A DNA stretch of 64,000 bases from NCBI RefSeq assembly GCF_003263515.1, contig NZ_JYDE01000002.1, positions 186,001-250,000 of the forward strand. Direction: 5' to 3'. Each line of letters opens with the position of its first letter. The first letter of the stretch is position 1. The stretch is from Rahnella inusitata (GTDB lineage: Bacteria > Pseudomonadota > Gammaproteobacteria > Enterobacterales > Enterobacteriaceae). Shown here one piece after another: positions 39,096 through 46,838 of the stretch. The translations under genes were made by a program, and so were the position numbers. The notes beneath the pieces were generated by a model. That model was not told the origin of the DNA. It saw only the letters and a program-made list of their open reading frames with translations, and did no database searches.

Positions 39096-39120
39096 ACGAG
39101 CCCAGGTGGCTCGTTTTTTT
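39096..39120 (+). terminator. aroL terminator
   Basis: ACGAGCC/GGCTCGT with a short loop CAGGT-type sequence is followed by seven Ts, 21 bp after the aroL stop. Confidence 0.93.
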
Positions 39121-39269
39121 ATGTCTGCGGGGTGGGAAATCACGGAAAACGTAAACAAAATGGGCCACGTTATGTGATGAGTATCACGCAGGGTTACTTA
39201 TTGTTCTTACGAATAGATGGGAGTAAGATAATAACTCAGGTGATTACTTTAACCTCCACTACGGAACCC

Positions 39270-39389
39270 ATGATGAAACCCCTGATGTCGTTCTTTCACC
39301 AGCACAGCAAAGCGATGCCCGCTGTCTGGTCGGTCACTATCATCCTCGTCGAAGCCTCTATCGCGCTGTATATTTTGCGTAATCTTTAA
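39270..39389 (+). CDS. Possible 39-aa single-pass membrane protein
   Basis: The ORF from ATG 39270 encodes a basic N-terminus (MMKPLMSFFHQHSKAM) followed by one membrane helix (VWSVTIILVEASIALYIL) and ends RNL. The shape suits a small inner-membrane protein. The ribosome site (GGAA) is weak. The frame is open to 39132, but the upstream part overlaps nothing and looks random. It is unrecognised and could be spurious. Confidence 0.4.
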   Translation: MMKPLMSFFHQHSKAMPAVWSVTIILVEASIALYILRNL

Positions 39390-39531
39390 TCGCTATAATC
39401 TGCTGAGTTTGACGCGCGTCACCTCATAAATACTCGGCAATTCATTCCCCCTTTCTCTTTAATGAATGGCTTTAGGATTATCTTTAAGCATATTTATTAA
39501 GTGCAATTTTATTCCGCCAAAAATAAACGCC

Positions 39532-39560
39532 TTGACGCTGACACGTATCAGCACTATTTT
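39532..39560 (+). promoter_or_regulatory. Promoter and palindromic operator of the IclR-family gene
   Basis: TTGACG (39532-39537) and TATTTT (39555-39560) are spaced 17 bp. Between them GCTGACACGTATCAGC (39537-39552) is palindromic except at one base pair. An operator in the spacer, about 60 bp before the regulator start, suggests autorepression. Confidence 0.5.
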
Positions 39561-39610
39561 TCAATCAACTTTACAGGAACCTTGTTCCACATAGCGGAAC
39601 TCTTCTCTTT

Positions 39611-40402
39611 ATGAGCACTTTAGAGAATGCGACGGCAGTACTGAAGTTATTTTCGAGGCAGGGCGTCAACCAGGGTCATCCGGGGCTGTCATTTAGCGAT
39701 GTGGTGAACAATTTAGCCTTGCCAAAAAGTACCGTGTCCCGATTATTAATGACCATGGAAAGTGAAGGCTTATTAGAGCGCGATCCGGACAGTCGTTTAT
39801 ATCGAATCGGAAAATTATTACTGGCGATATCCAGCCACTATTTATCGACGCCGCTGGTCGATGCGACAACGCCTTACATGACGCAGCTCAGTCAGCTGAC
39901 GCAGTGCACCGGTTATGTTTCGATGCTCGAAGGCCGCGAGATAATGATCATGCGGATGTTTCCTGGCAGAACTTATCTGCAGGTGGTGACACCGGCGGGC
40001 AGTTTATTACCGGCGCATGAAACGGCGATTGGCCGGGCGATTCTGGCGCGCTACAGCGACGATGAAGTTCGCGAGCGGTATCGCGGCGAATATCAGGTGA
40101 AATCGGCGAATTCACCGAAAAGTATCGATTTATTATTAGTGCGGCTGGCTGAAATCCGGCAGAACGGATTGTCCTTTGCCAATAACGAAACCTTGCAGGG
40201 GATCAGTTCTTTAGCCACCAGTATTTTTAATAAGCACAGAAATGAGATTGTGGGGTTAGGGCTGTCTTTCTCTTCCCCAGCCGAAGGAAAGGGCATACCG
40301 GAAGGGATAAAGGATGGCCTGACCGCCGTGACCCGAAAAATTGCTGAAAAGCTGGGTGATGATGACTGGATTAATCATCAGCGTCTCTCCGGCTTGCAGT
40401 AA
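39611..40402 (+). CDS. IclR-family transcriptional regulator
   Basis: A 263-aa regulator. The N-terminal winged helix-turn-helix (LSFSDVVNNLALPKSTVSRL, about residues 25-44) is followed by the linker LLERDPDSRLYRIGKLLLAI and a C-terminal effector domain (GYVSMLEGREIMIMRM, LPAHETAIGRAILA). It is unlike its neighbours aroL and aroM in E. coli, where no regulator is present. It is followed by aroM in the same direction after 254 bp. Its targets and effector are unknown; an aromatic or sugar-acid ligand is possible. Confidence 0.9.
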   Translation: MSTLENATAVLKLFSRQGVNQGHPGLSFSDVVNNLALPKSTVSRLLMTMESEGLLERDPDSRLYRIGKLLLAISSHYLSTPLVDATTPYMTQLSQLTQCTGYVSMLEGREIMIMRMFPGRTYLQVVTPAGSLLPAHETAIGRAILARYSDDEVRERYRGEYQVKSANSPKSIDLLLVRLAEIRQNGLSFANNETLQGISSLATSIFNKHRNEIVGLGLSFSSPAEGKGIPEGIKDGLTAVTRKIAEKLGDDDWINHQRLSGLQ

Positions 40403-40656
40403 ACGCATCGGGCAACCGATGCAGAAAGTGAAGTGAGTACCAGACCGACACCAGGGCTTATTTAGCCAGCACTAAACAATGACTGTTCCACGATGAACAG
40501 CGTTCGTAACCGTTTTTAGCTCATGCGCTTTTGCGCCGGTTACGTGGTTTAAGAGGACTTTGTGATGAGTTTACAAAACACATTTACGATATCTGCGTTT
40601 TATCCTTCCTTGTGCCATTCAGGGGCGACTTACCTGAATGGCCGGACATCCCGCTT

Positions 40657-41334
40657 ATGATGACTTCTTTTGCTACCCTCACCATTGGACAGGCGCCGCG
40701 CAGCGACATAACACCGCTGCTGATGACGCATCTGCCGGACGAACCCGTCACGCATGTCGGGTTACTGGACGGCCTTAGCAGGGAGCAAATTGAGCAGCGT
40801 TATGCGCCGCAGGAGGGCGAGGCCGTGCTGGTCGCCCTGTTACTGGATGGTTCGCAGGTTTTACTTGCTGCGGCCGGTGCCGAGCGTGGATTGCAGGAAA
40901 AAATCCACCAGCTGGAAGCGCAAGGATGTGCCACTATTCTGCTGCTGTGCGGTGGCGAATTCAGCAGTTTACATGCCGACAGCGCATTGCTTATCGAACC
41001 GGAGCGGATGATCCCGCCGCTGATTGGCGCGATGGTCGGAACGCACCGGGCTGGCATTGTGGTGCCGGTGGAATCCCAGATTGGCTGGCAGACGAATAAA
41101 TGGCGCAAGCTGGAACAGGCACCGTGTTTTGCGGTGGCGAGTCCGTATTTACCTGACGACCAGGCACTGACTGATGCGGCGATACGCTTTGCCGAGCAGG
41201 GTGCGGAAGTGGTGGTGCTTGATTGCTTCGGCTACAACCATCATCACGTTGAAGTGCTAGAGCAGCATCTCGATATCCCTGTGTTACTGGCGAATGTGCT
41301 GATGGTGCAACTGGCGGCTGAACTGGTGGCGTAA
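40657..41334 (+). CDS. aroM: AroM family protein
   Basis: A 225-aa protein of the AroM family, function unknown; in E. coli it is cotranscribed with aroL and TyrR-regulated. Matching segments are ATLTIGQAPRSDITPLL, LLDGLSREQIEQRYAPQEGE, RMIPPLIGAMV, GIVVPVESQIGWQTNKW and VVVLDCFGYNHHH. The Asp/Glu-racemase-like fold is an inference. The divergence from E. coli is larger than for neighbouring core genes. The frame extends upstream to 40531, but similarity begins at ATG 40657. Here it is separated from aroL by the IclR gene. Confidence 0.85.
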   Translation: MMTSFATLTIGQAPRSDITPLLMTHLPDEPVTHVGLLDGLSREQIEQRYAPQEGEAVLVALLLDGSQVLLAAAGAERGLQEKIHQLEAQGCATILLLCGGEFSSLHADSALLIEPERMIPPLIGAMVGTHRAGIVVPVESQIGWQTNKWRKLEQAPCFAVASPYLPDDQALTDAAIRFAEQGAEVVVLDCFGYNHHHVEVLEQHLDIPVLLANVLMVQLAAELVA

Positions 41335-41513
41335 GCGGGGTTGTGTGCGTGCGTGACTCCCCACAATGGCACTGTGCAGACGTAAAATCAAATCAGTGAT
41401 TGCGGTTTGCGGGCGGTGTCGCCGGGTGGGGAGAAAGCTATAATAATCAGTGACAGCAGCGGGTTTTTGCCCCTAATATGAAACCTCTGAAAATTATCGC
41501 AAAGGGCCAATCT

Positions 41514-41804
41514 ATGTTGAAAAATAATGAGTATTTTGACGGGAAAGTAAAATCGATTGGTTTTGACAGCGAAAGTACGGGTGCCGCCAGCGTTGGCGTG
41601 ATGGCCGTCGGCGAATACACATTTGGCACGGCAAAACCGGAAGAAATGACGGTCATCAGTGGTTCACTGAAAGTGCTGATCCCAGGCTCTCCGGACTGGC
41701 AGGTCTTCAAGCCCGGCGAAACGTTCTACATTCCGGGTAAAAGCGAATTCAACATGCAGGTCGGCGAAACCACCTCGTACCTGTGTAAGTATCTGAGTAA
41801 ATAA
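41514..41804 (+). CDS. ppnP: Pyrimidine/purine nucleoside phosphorylase PpnP
   Basis: A 96-aa cupin that phosphorolyses several nucleosides to base and ribose-1-phosphate (E. coli YaiE). The family block [17 protein letters not shown] is followed by [16 protein letters not shown] and [13 protein letters not shown]. From ATG 41514 the length is close to E. coli; the frame extends to 41478 without similarity. The order aroM-ppnP-rdgC-mak is the same as in E. coli. Confidence 0.93.
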   Translation: MLKNNEYFDGKVKSIGFDSESTGAASVGVMAVGEYTFGTAKPEEMTVISGSLKVLIPGSPDWQVFKPGETFYIPGKSEFNMQVGETTSYLCKYLSK

Positions 41805-41829
41805 ACCGTTTCAGACACAGTACCAATAG

Positions 41830-41856
41830 AAAAGGCGCCAATGAGCGCCTTTTTTA
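41830..41856. terminator. Bidirectional terminator ppnP/rdgC
   Basis: AAAAGGCGC/GCGCCTTTTTT with a CAATGA loop lies between convergent genes. The A-run and T-run flank both sides. Confidence 0.93.
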
Positions 41857-41873
41857 CGTCCGGAGTTTGCGGG

Positions 41874-42788
41874 TTATCTTTGGGCTTCGCCGCCCAGCGC
41901 TTCGATCAGGTTTTGAATCAGCGCGGCCAGTTCACCGGTCATCAGGATGAAGTCGGCATCAAAGCGGCCAGCGAAATCTTCGCGGTCGATATCTTCGTTT
42001 TGATCGCGAATAACATCGCTGAATTTCAGACGCTTGATGCTGCCGTCATCGGCCAGCACCACGGCGATACGTTCCTGCCAGTCCACCGCCAGCTTGGTCA
42101 CCAGCTTGCCATTCTCAATGTGCGTGGCGATTTCGTCACTGACCAGCGCCTGTTTTTTACAGCGGATCACGCCGCCTTCTTCCAGAATCGCTTTCAGCTC
42201 AGCTTCGTCCTGCAACGTGAAACCGGCCGGGGTCACGCCTGAACGTACCCACTCGGTCAGCGTCAGTTCGATTGGGCTTTCCATGGTCAGCGGCACCACC
42301 GGCAGCGAGCCGAGGCTTTTGCGCAGCAGGGCCAGCATATCTTCGGCTTTCTTGGCGCTGGCAGCATCGACCATGATCAGGCCGTTAACGGTGTCTATCC
42401 ACATGAAAGTCTGGCTGTAGCGGCTGAAGGCGCGTGGCATCAGGCTGTGCAGCACTTCGTCTTTCAGGGAATCTTTTTCGGTTTTCTTCAGCTTGCGATG
42501 CTGTTCACCTTCGAGCTGGTCGATCTTGGCCTGTAACTCCTGCTTGATCACCGGAGAAGGCAGAATTTTTTCTTCTTTACGCGCGCAGATGAGGATCTGG
42601 CCGCCGTTGACGTGAGTCAGCGCGTCGCCACCGTGGGAACCCATCGGTGAAACCCAGCCGGTTTTCGCCATGTCCTGGCTGCCGCACGGAGTAAAGGTGA
42701 AAGCGCTGAGCTGTTTTTCCATTTCGTCAGCAGATAACGAAACTTCACGGCTCAAACGGTATACCAACAAATTCTTAAACCATAACAT
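41874..42788 (-). CDS. rdgC: Recombination-associated protein RdgC
   Basis: Ring-shaped double-stranded-DNA-binding protein that limits RecA activity. From ATG 42788 the protein is 304 aa and starts [16 protein letters not shown], matching the family. The frame is open to 42911, but the extra N-terminus is not homologous. Conserved blocks are [21 protein letters not shown]-like [14 protein letters not shown], and [17 protein letters not shown]. It is divergent from mak, as in E. coli. Confidence 0.95.
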   Translation of the reverse strand: MLWFKNLLVYRLSREVSLSADEMEKQLSAFTFTPCGSQDMAKTGWVSPMGSHGGDALTHVNGGQILICARKEEKILPSPVIKQELQAKIDQLEGEQHRKLKKTEKDSLKDEVLHSLMPRAFSRYSQTFMWIDTVNGLIMVDAASAKKAEDMLALLRKSLGSLPVVPLTMESPIELTLTEWVRSGVTPAGFTLQDEAELKAILEEGGVIRCKKQALVSDEIATHIENGKLVTKLAVDWQERIAVVLADDGSIKRLKFSDVIRDQNEDIDREDFAGRFDADFILMTGELAALIQNLIEALGGEAQR

Positions 42789-42997
42789 GGCGTTATCCCT
42801 GTCCCAGCGCACTCGTGGTACGCTGATTAAATGAATACAGGGCGGCATGATACCCAATTGGGCGTCAGCCGTCGTTAAGAAATCGCCCCTGTGCGAAACA
42901 TTGCATAACACCTTATTCTGGTGGTTGCCGCTTCAGGCTTCTAAACTGGATTAATGATAAAAAACTGACCCTACCCGATGTGACAGGAGAAGAAAAC

Positions 42998-43918
42998 GTG
43001 CGAATTGGCATTGATTTAGGTGGCACAAAAATAGAAGTCATTGCGTTATCCGACGAAGGCCGTGAGCTTTTTCGTAAACGTGTGGATACGCCAAGGAATG
43101 ATTACGAACGCACGCTGAAAGCGATTGAAGGGCTGGTGCTGGATGCCGAGAAGGCCACCGGCCAGCGCGGCAGCGTCGGTCTGGGTATTCCCGGCACGCT
43201 TTCTCCGTTCACCGGTAAAGTGAAAAATTCGAATTCGGTATGGCTCAACGGCCAGCAGCTGGATGAAGACCTGGCGCTGTTGCTCAACCGCGAAGTGCAC
43301 ATTGCCAACGACGCTAACTGCCTGGCGGTGTCCGAGGCCACCGACGGCGCAGGCGCAGGCCGTAACACGGTGTTTGCGGTGATCATCGGCACCGGCTGCG
43401 GTTCCGGCGTGGCGCTGCACGGTGCCGCGCACGCAGGGGGGAACGGCAATGCCGGGGAATGGGGGCACAATCCGCTGCCGTGGCAGGATGATGAGGAAAG
43501 ACAGTTTGCCAGCGAAGTGCCGTGTTATTGCGGAAAATCAGGCTGCGTTGAGACGTTCGTTTCGGGTACTGGATTTGCGGAGGATTATTTCCGTCTGTCC
43601 GGCCAGCGGCTGAAAGGGCCAGAGATTATTGCACTGGTGGAAGAGGGCGATGAAACAGCGGAGCTGGCGCTTGGGCGTTATGAACGTCGCCTGGCGAAAG
43701 CGCTGGCAAACGTGGTGAATATTCTCGATCCCGACGCAATTGTGCTCGGCGGGGGAATGAGCAATGTCGATCGCCTGTATGACACCGTTCCGCTGCTGGT
43801 GAAACAATGGGTGTTTGGGGGGGAATGCGAGACGCCGATCCTCAAAGCCGTTCACGGCGATTCCAGCGGCGTACGCGGTGCGGCATGGCTGTGGCCGCAG
43901 TCGCGGTTTGCGCTTTAA
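42998..43918 (+). CDS. mak: Fructokinase Mak (ROK family)
   Basis: ATP-dependent fructokinase of the ROK family. The 306-aa product has the ATP-binding [12 protein letters not shown] at the N-terminus and the sugar site [13 protein letters not shown]. The zinc-like cluster [15 protein letters not shown] and the C-terminal [20 protein letters not shown] are intact. The start is a GTG with AGGAG 11 nt upstream; an in-frame ATG at 42980 lies before the ribosome site and is unlikely. It is divergent from rdgC. Confidence 0.94.
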   Translation: MRIGIDLGGTKIEVIALSDEGRELFRKRVDTPRNDYERTLKAIEGLVLDAEKATGQRGSVGLGIPGTLSPFTGKVKNSNSVWLNGQQLDEDLALLLNREVHIANDANCLAVSEATDGAGAGRNTVFAVIIGTGCGSGVALHGAAHAGGNGNAGEWGHNPLPWQDDEERQFASEVPCYCGKSGCVETFVSGTGFAEDYFRLSGQRLKGPEIIALVEEGDETAELALGRYERRLAKALANVVNILDPDAIVLGGGMSNVDRLYDTVPLLVKQWVFGGECETPILKAVHGDSSGVRGAAWLWPQSRFAL

Positions 43919-43943
43919 TCTTTATTCTCCTTTGAGAAACTAT

Positions 43944-43977
43944 CGGGCGCGGGATTTGCTAAAAATACCGCGCCCGT
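43944..43977. terminator. GC-rich hairpin between mak and the ABC operon
   Basis: CGGGCGCGG/CCGCGCCCG with a 16-nt loop lies between convergent transcripts. Neither side has a proper T-tract, so it is a transcript-end hairpin rather than a certain rho-independent terminator. Confidence 0.5.
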
Positions 43978-43985
43978 TCATTCGG

Positions 43986-44807
43986 TCAGAGCGCCATCTC
44001 CCGTTTAAACACTTCCAGCGTATGCGCCTTCACGCGGATAAATTCCGGGTGGCTCATGATTTCTGAACCGCGCGGGCGCGGCAGATCGAACGGCACGATT
44101 TCTGCCACCTGGGTCGGGCGCCGCGTGAGCAGCAAAATCTCATCCGCCAGAAATACCGCATCTTCCAGATCGTGAGACACAATCAGCATGGTGACACCGG
44201 TCGCCAGCTGCACTTCCTGCAATTTATCGCGAATAAACAACGTCATTTCGAAATCCAGCGCCGAGAAAGGCTCGTCCAGGAACATCACCTCTGGCCGTGT
44301 CGCCAGTGCCCGCATGATGCACACGGTTTGCTGCTGCCCGCCGGAAAGCTCATAGGGATAACGTTTGAGATCGAAGCGAATATCAAACATCTGCGTCAGC
44401 TCATCGACGCGTGCGTTCACCTCGGCCTTGCTCATGCCGTTACGCACCAGCGGATAGGCGATGTTGGAACGTGCACTCATCCACGGAAACAGCGCATCGC
44501 GGTAGTTTTGAAATACGTAGCCGATGGTGGTCTGCGCCAGCGTTTTGCCGTCGAAAAGAATGTCGCCTTTGTCTACCGGGATAAGCCCGGCGATCATGTT
44601 CATCAACGTGGATTTCCCGCAGCCGTTCGGCCCGAAGATCGACACGATTTTGCCGCGCGGCAGATCCAGGTTGAGATCCGTATACAACGGCTGCCCGGCA
44701 AAGGCTTTGGTCAGCCCGCGAATAGTGACATGGGTATCCGGGCGCGTGGCGTATTGCGGCAGCTGAGGGCCTTTGTAATCAGGTTTTAGCGAGAGAGGTT
44801 GCGTCAT
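43986..44807 (-). CDS. ABC transporter ATPase, NitT/TauT (SsuB/TauB-like)
   Basis: The 273-aa nucleotide-binding subunit of an importer. Walker A is GPNGCGKSTLMN, the signature is LSGGQQQTVCIMRAL, Walker B is VMFLDEPFSALD and the switch is VSHDLEDAVFLADE. The SsuB/TauB/NrtD type fits the neighbours. It overlaps the permease start by 4 bp, so the three genes (binding protein, permease, ATPase) form one operon read right to left. Confidence 0.9.
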   Translation of the reverse strand: MTQPLSLKPDYKGPQLPQYATRPDTHVTIRGLTKAFAGQPLYTDLNLDLPRGKIVSIFGPNGCGKSTLMNMIAGLIPVDKGDILFDGKTLAQTTIGYVFQNYRDALFPWMSARSNIAYPLVRNGMSKAEVNARVDELTQMFDIRFDLKRYPYELSGGQQQTVCIMRALATRPEVMFLDEPFSALDFEMTLFIRDKLQEVQLATGVTMLIVSHDLEDAVFLADEILLLTRRPTQVAEIVPFDLPRPRGSEIMSHPEFIRVKAHTLEVFKREMAL

Positions 44808-45568
44808 GCTTTGCTACTCCAGTGGACGGTTTTTTTCTCGATCAGCAAAAAGGCCAGATTCAGTAAATAGCCCAGTGCGCCGGTGATAAGGATCGAGGCG
44901 TACATGTCTTTGATATTGAAGACCTGCTGCGCGTCGATGATCCGATGTCCGAGGCCGGTTTCCGAACCGATAAACATTTCAGCGACGATCACGATGACCA
45001 ACGCAATCGACACGCCGGTGCGCAGGCCGACAAACGTCTGCGCCAGACTTTCCATCAGCAGGATGTCTTTGAAAATGTGCCAGCGGGAAATGCCCATCAC
45101 TTTGGCCGCCATCAGGCGGGTTTTCTTGGCGTTCATTACGCCGTAAGCGCTGTTGAAAAGGATGACCAGTACCGCAGCAAAGGCGGCAATAGCGATTTTG
45201 TTGGCGTCGGTGATGCCGAAAATCAGCATGAACAGCGGGATCAGCGCCGAGGACGGCGTCGAGCGGAAGAAGTCGATCAGAAACTCCAGGCTGCGATACA
45301 CTTTTTCATTGCTGCCTAAAATCACGCCGAGCGGGACGCCAATCACCGCCGCGAAGCCAAAGGCCACCAGCGTGCGATACAGGGTCGCGCCGATGTCAGT
45401 GCGCATCGAGACATCAGAAAACGACTGGAACATGAAGCCCAGCGTTTCGACGGGCGAAGGCAGCAGCACCGGATTCAGCCATTTGGCGCTCACTGCCAGC
45501 TGCCAGAACAGAAACAGCAACACCGGGCCAATCAGCGGCAATAATCTCGAAGACCAACGTGACGTCAT
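44804..45568 (-). CDS. ABC transporter permease, SsuC/TauC-like
   Basis: A 254-aa inner-membrane permease with about six helices. The EAA-like loop is VMGISRWHIFKDILLMESLA. Segments such as RSTPSSALIPLFMLIFGITD are typical of nitrate/sulfonate/taurine importer permeases. It lies 11 bp after the binding-protein gene. No substrate is implied by the sequence. Confidence 0.9.
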   Translation of the reverse strand: MTSRWSSRLLPLIGPVLLFLFWQLAVSAKWLNPVLLPSPVETLGFMFQSFSDVSMRTDIGATLYRTLVAFGFAAVIGVPLGVILGSNEKVYRSLEFLIDFFRSTPSSALIPLFMLIFGITDANKIAIAAFAAVLVILFNSAYGVMNAKKTRLMAAKVMGISRWHIFKDILLMESLAQTFVGLRTGVSIALVIVIVAEMFIGSETGLGHRIIDAQQVFNIKDMYASILITGALGYLLNLAFLLIEKKTVHWSSKA

Positions 45569-45579
45569 AATAATTCCCC

Positions 45580-46602
45580 TTATCCCTGATAAATCAGCGA
45601 AGCGACATCCACCGGTTTGCTGAAGATTTTTCTTTCCGTAAAGACGTCATAAAACTTCTGGAACCATTGCAGGTTGTCGCCCTTTAGGTCGGGATACATC
45701 ACGAAGCCCGGTAGCGGCACTTCTTTCACCAGCGCCGGTTCAATGCTGGTATATCCCGCCACGTTTTCCCGCGCTTTGTCCGGGTTGGCGGCAATAAATT
45801 CCACGGCTTTCTGGTAGGCGGCGATAAACTTTTTCGCGGCGTCAGGGTTGCTTTGAATGAAGGTGGAATTGAGCGCCGCTGCGCCGCCGAACCATGGAGC
45901 ATCGGCGTTACCGAGCACGTATTTGGAGATGACGCCGGTTTCCAGCGTGCGCGAAAGATGTTTCATACGCCCGACGGTGCCGGTCGGCTCAAGCGTATAA
46001 ACGCCGTCAATTTGCCCGGCAGCAAGGGCAGGGGCGTGCTGACCGACGGGGAGTTCGATCACTGAGGGATTAGTGAATCCGTTCTTTTCCAGAATGATTT
46101 TTGCCATGGTGACGTTCTGGATGCCCGGCCCGCAGGCGATTTTCTTGCCTTTCAGATCCGCGATGGTTTTCGCCGTGCTGTTCAGTGGGACCAGAAATTC
46201 ATCTAACACCAGCGTGTGATTGGACGGATTTGAACAGATAATTTTGAACAAGCCGGGCGATGTGATTTCCCCTAAACCCAACGCGCCGGTGGCGGTGCCG
46301 TTGGCGCAGCCGTGGATCCTGCCGGTTATCATTCCTTCGACAATTTGCTGTGCGCTGGCAAATTTGACGCCTTTGACGTTCAGCCCGGCCTCTTTAAAGA
46401 AGCCCTGTTCGAGCGCGACGTACAACGGCAAACCACCGACAATCGGCCAGTAGCCGATGCGGATTTCATCGTCGTCCGCGGCGAAAACGGTGGTGGGGAT
46501 CATACCGCCCAGCGTCATCACGCCGCCGGTGATCGCCAGCCATTTCATCATCTGACGGCGTTGTTTATTGAACGGAAGGATTTCAGGTTTGTCGTTTTTC
46601 AT
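45580..46602 (-). CDS. ABC transporter substrate-binding protein, NitT/TauT type
   Basis: A 340-aa periplasmic binding protein of the SsuA/NMT1-like group. The signal is Tat-like: KQRRQMMKWLAITGG with twin arginines, hydrophobic core, and cleavage after TTVFA (about residue 41). The mature part begins EIRIGYWPIVGGLPLYVALE, the usual pattern for this group. The ligand could be a sulfonate, nitrate, a thiamine precursor or another small anion; no sulfonatase or nitrate gene lies nearby to decide. No match exists at this place in E. coli. Confidence 0.88.
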   Translation of the reverse strand: MKNDKPEILPFNKQRRQMMKWLAITGGVMTLGGMIPTTVFAADDDEIRIGYWPIVGGLPLYVALEQGFFKEAGLNVKGVKFASAQQIVEGMITGRIHGCANGTATGALGLGEITSPGLFKIICSNPSNHTLVLDEFLVPLNSTAKTIADLKGKKIACGPGIQNVTMAKIILEKNGFTNPSVIELPVGQHAPALAAGQIDGVYTLEPTGTVGRMKHLSRTLETGVISKYVLGNADAPWFGGAAALNSTFIQSNPDAAKKFIAAYQKAVEFIAANPDKARENVAGYTSIEPALVKEVPLPGFVMYPDLKGDNLQWFQKFYDVFTERKIFSKPVDVASLIYQG

Positions 46603-46787
46603 CGGCGTTCCCCTTGGCGGTTATGCAGGCTGTGCAGCTTGTACTGCAACTTGTATACATAACGTTAAGCACAGGGCGTGCCAGATCGACGGTTTAACGA
46701 AATAACCGATTATTCATCAGGTTGTCTGGAGAGAGCGCACTGCAACGGTGCGATTTTTGCGCGGGTGCTCACAGAAAGGATCCACCA

Positions 46788-46827
46788 CAGGGCAAGGCGA
46801 TAGCACGATTGCTAGCGGCTTGCCCTG
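46788..46827. repeat. 40-bp near-perfect palindrome downstream of sbcC
   Basis: CAGGGCAAGGCGATAGCA faces TGCTAGCGGCTTGCCCTG around CGAT; 16 of 18 arm positions pair. It starts 12 bp after the sbcC stop on the sbcC transcript. There is no T-run on either strand, so it may be an mRNA 3'-end hairpin rather than a rho-independent terminator. Confidence 0.75.
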
Positions 46828-46838
46828 CGGCAAAGCGG

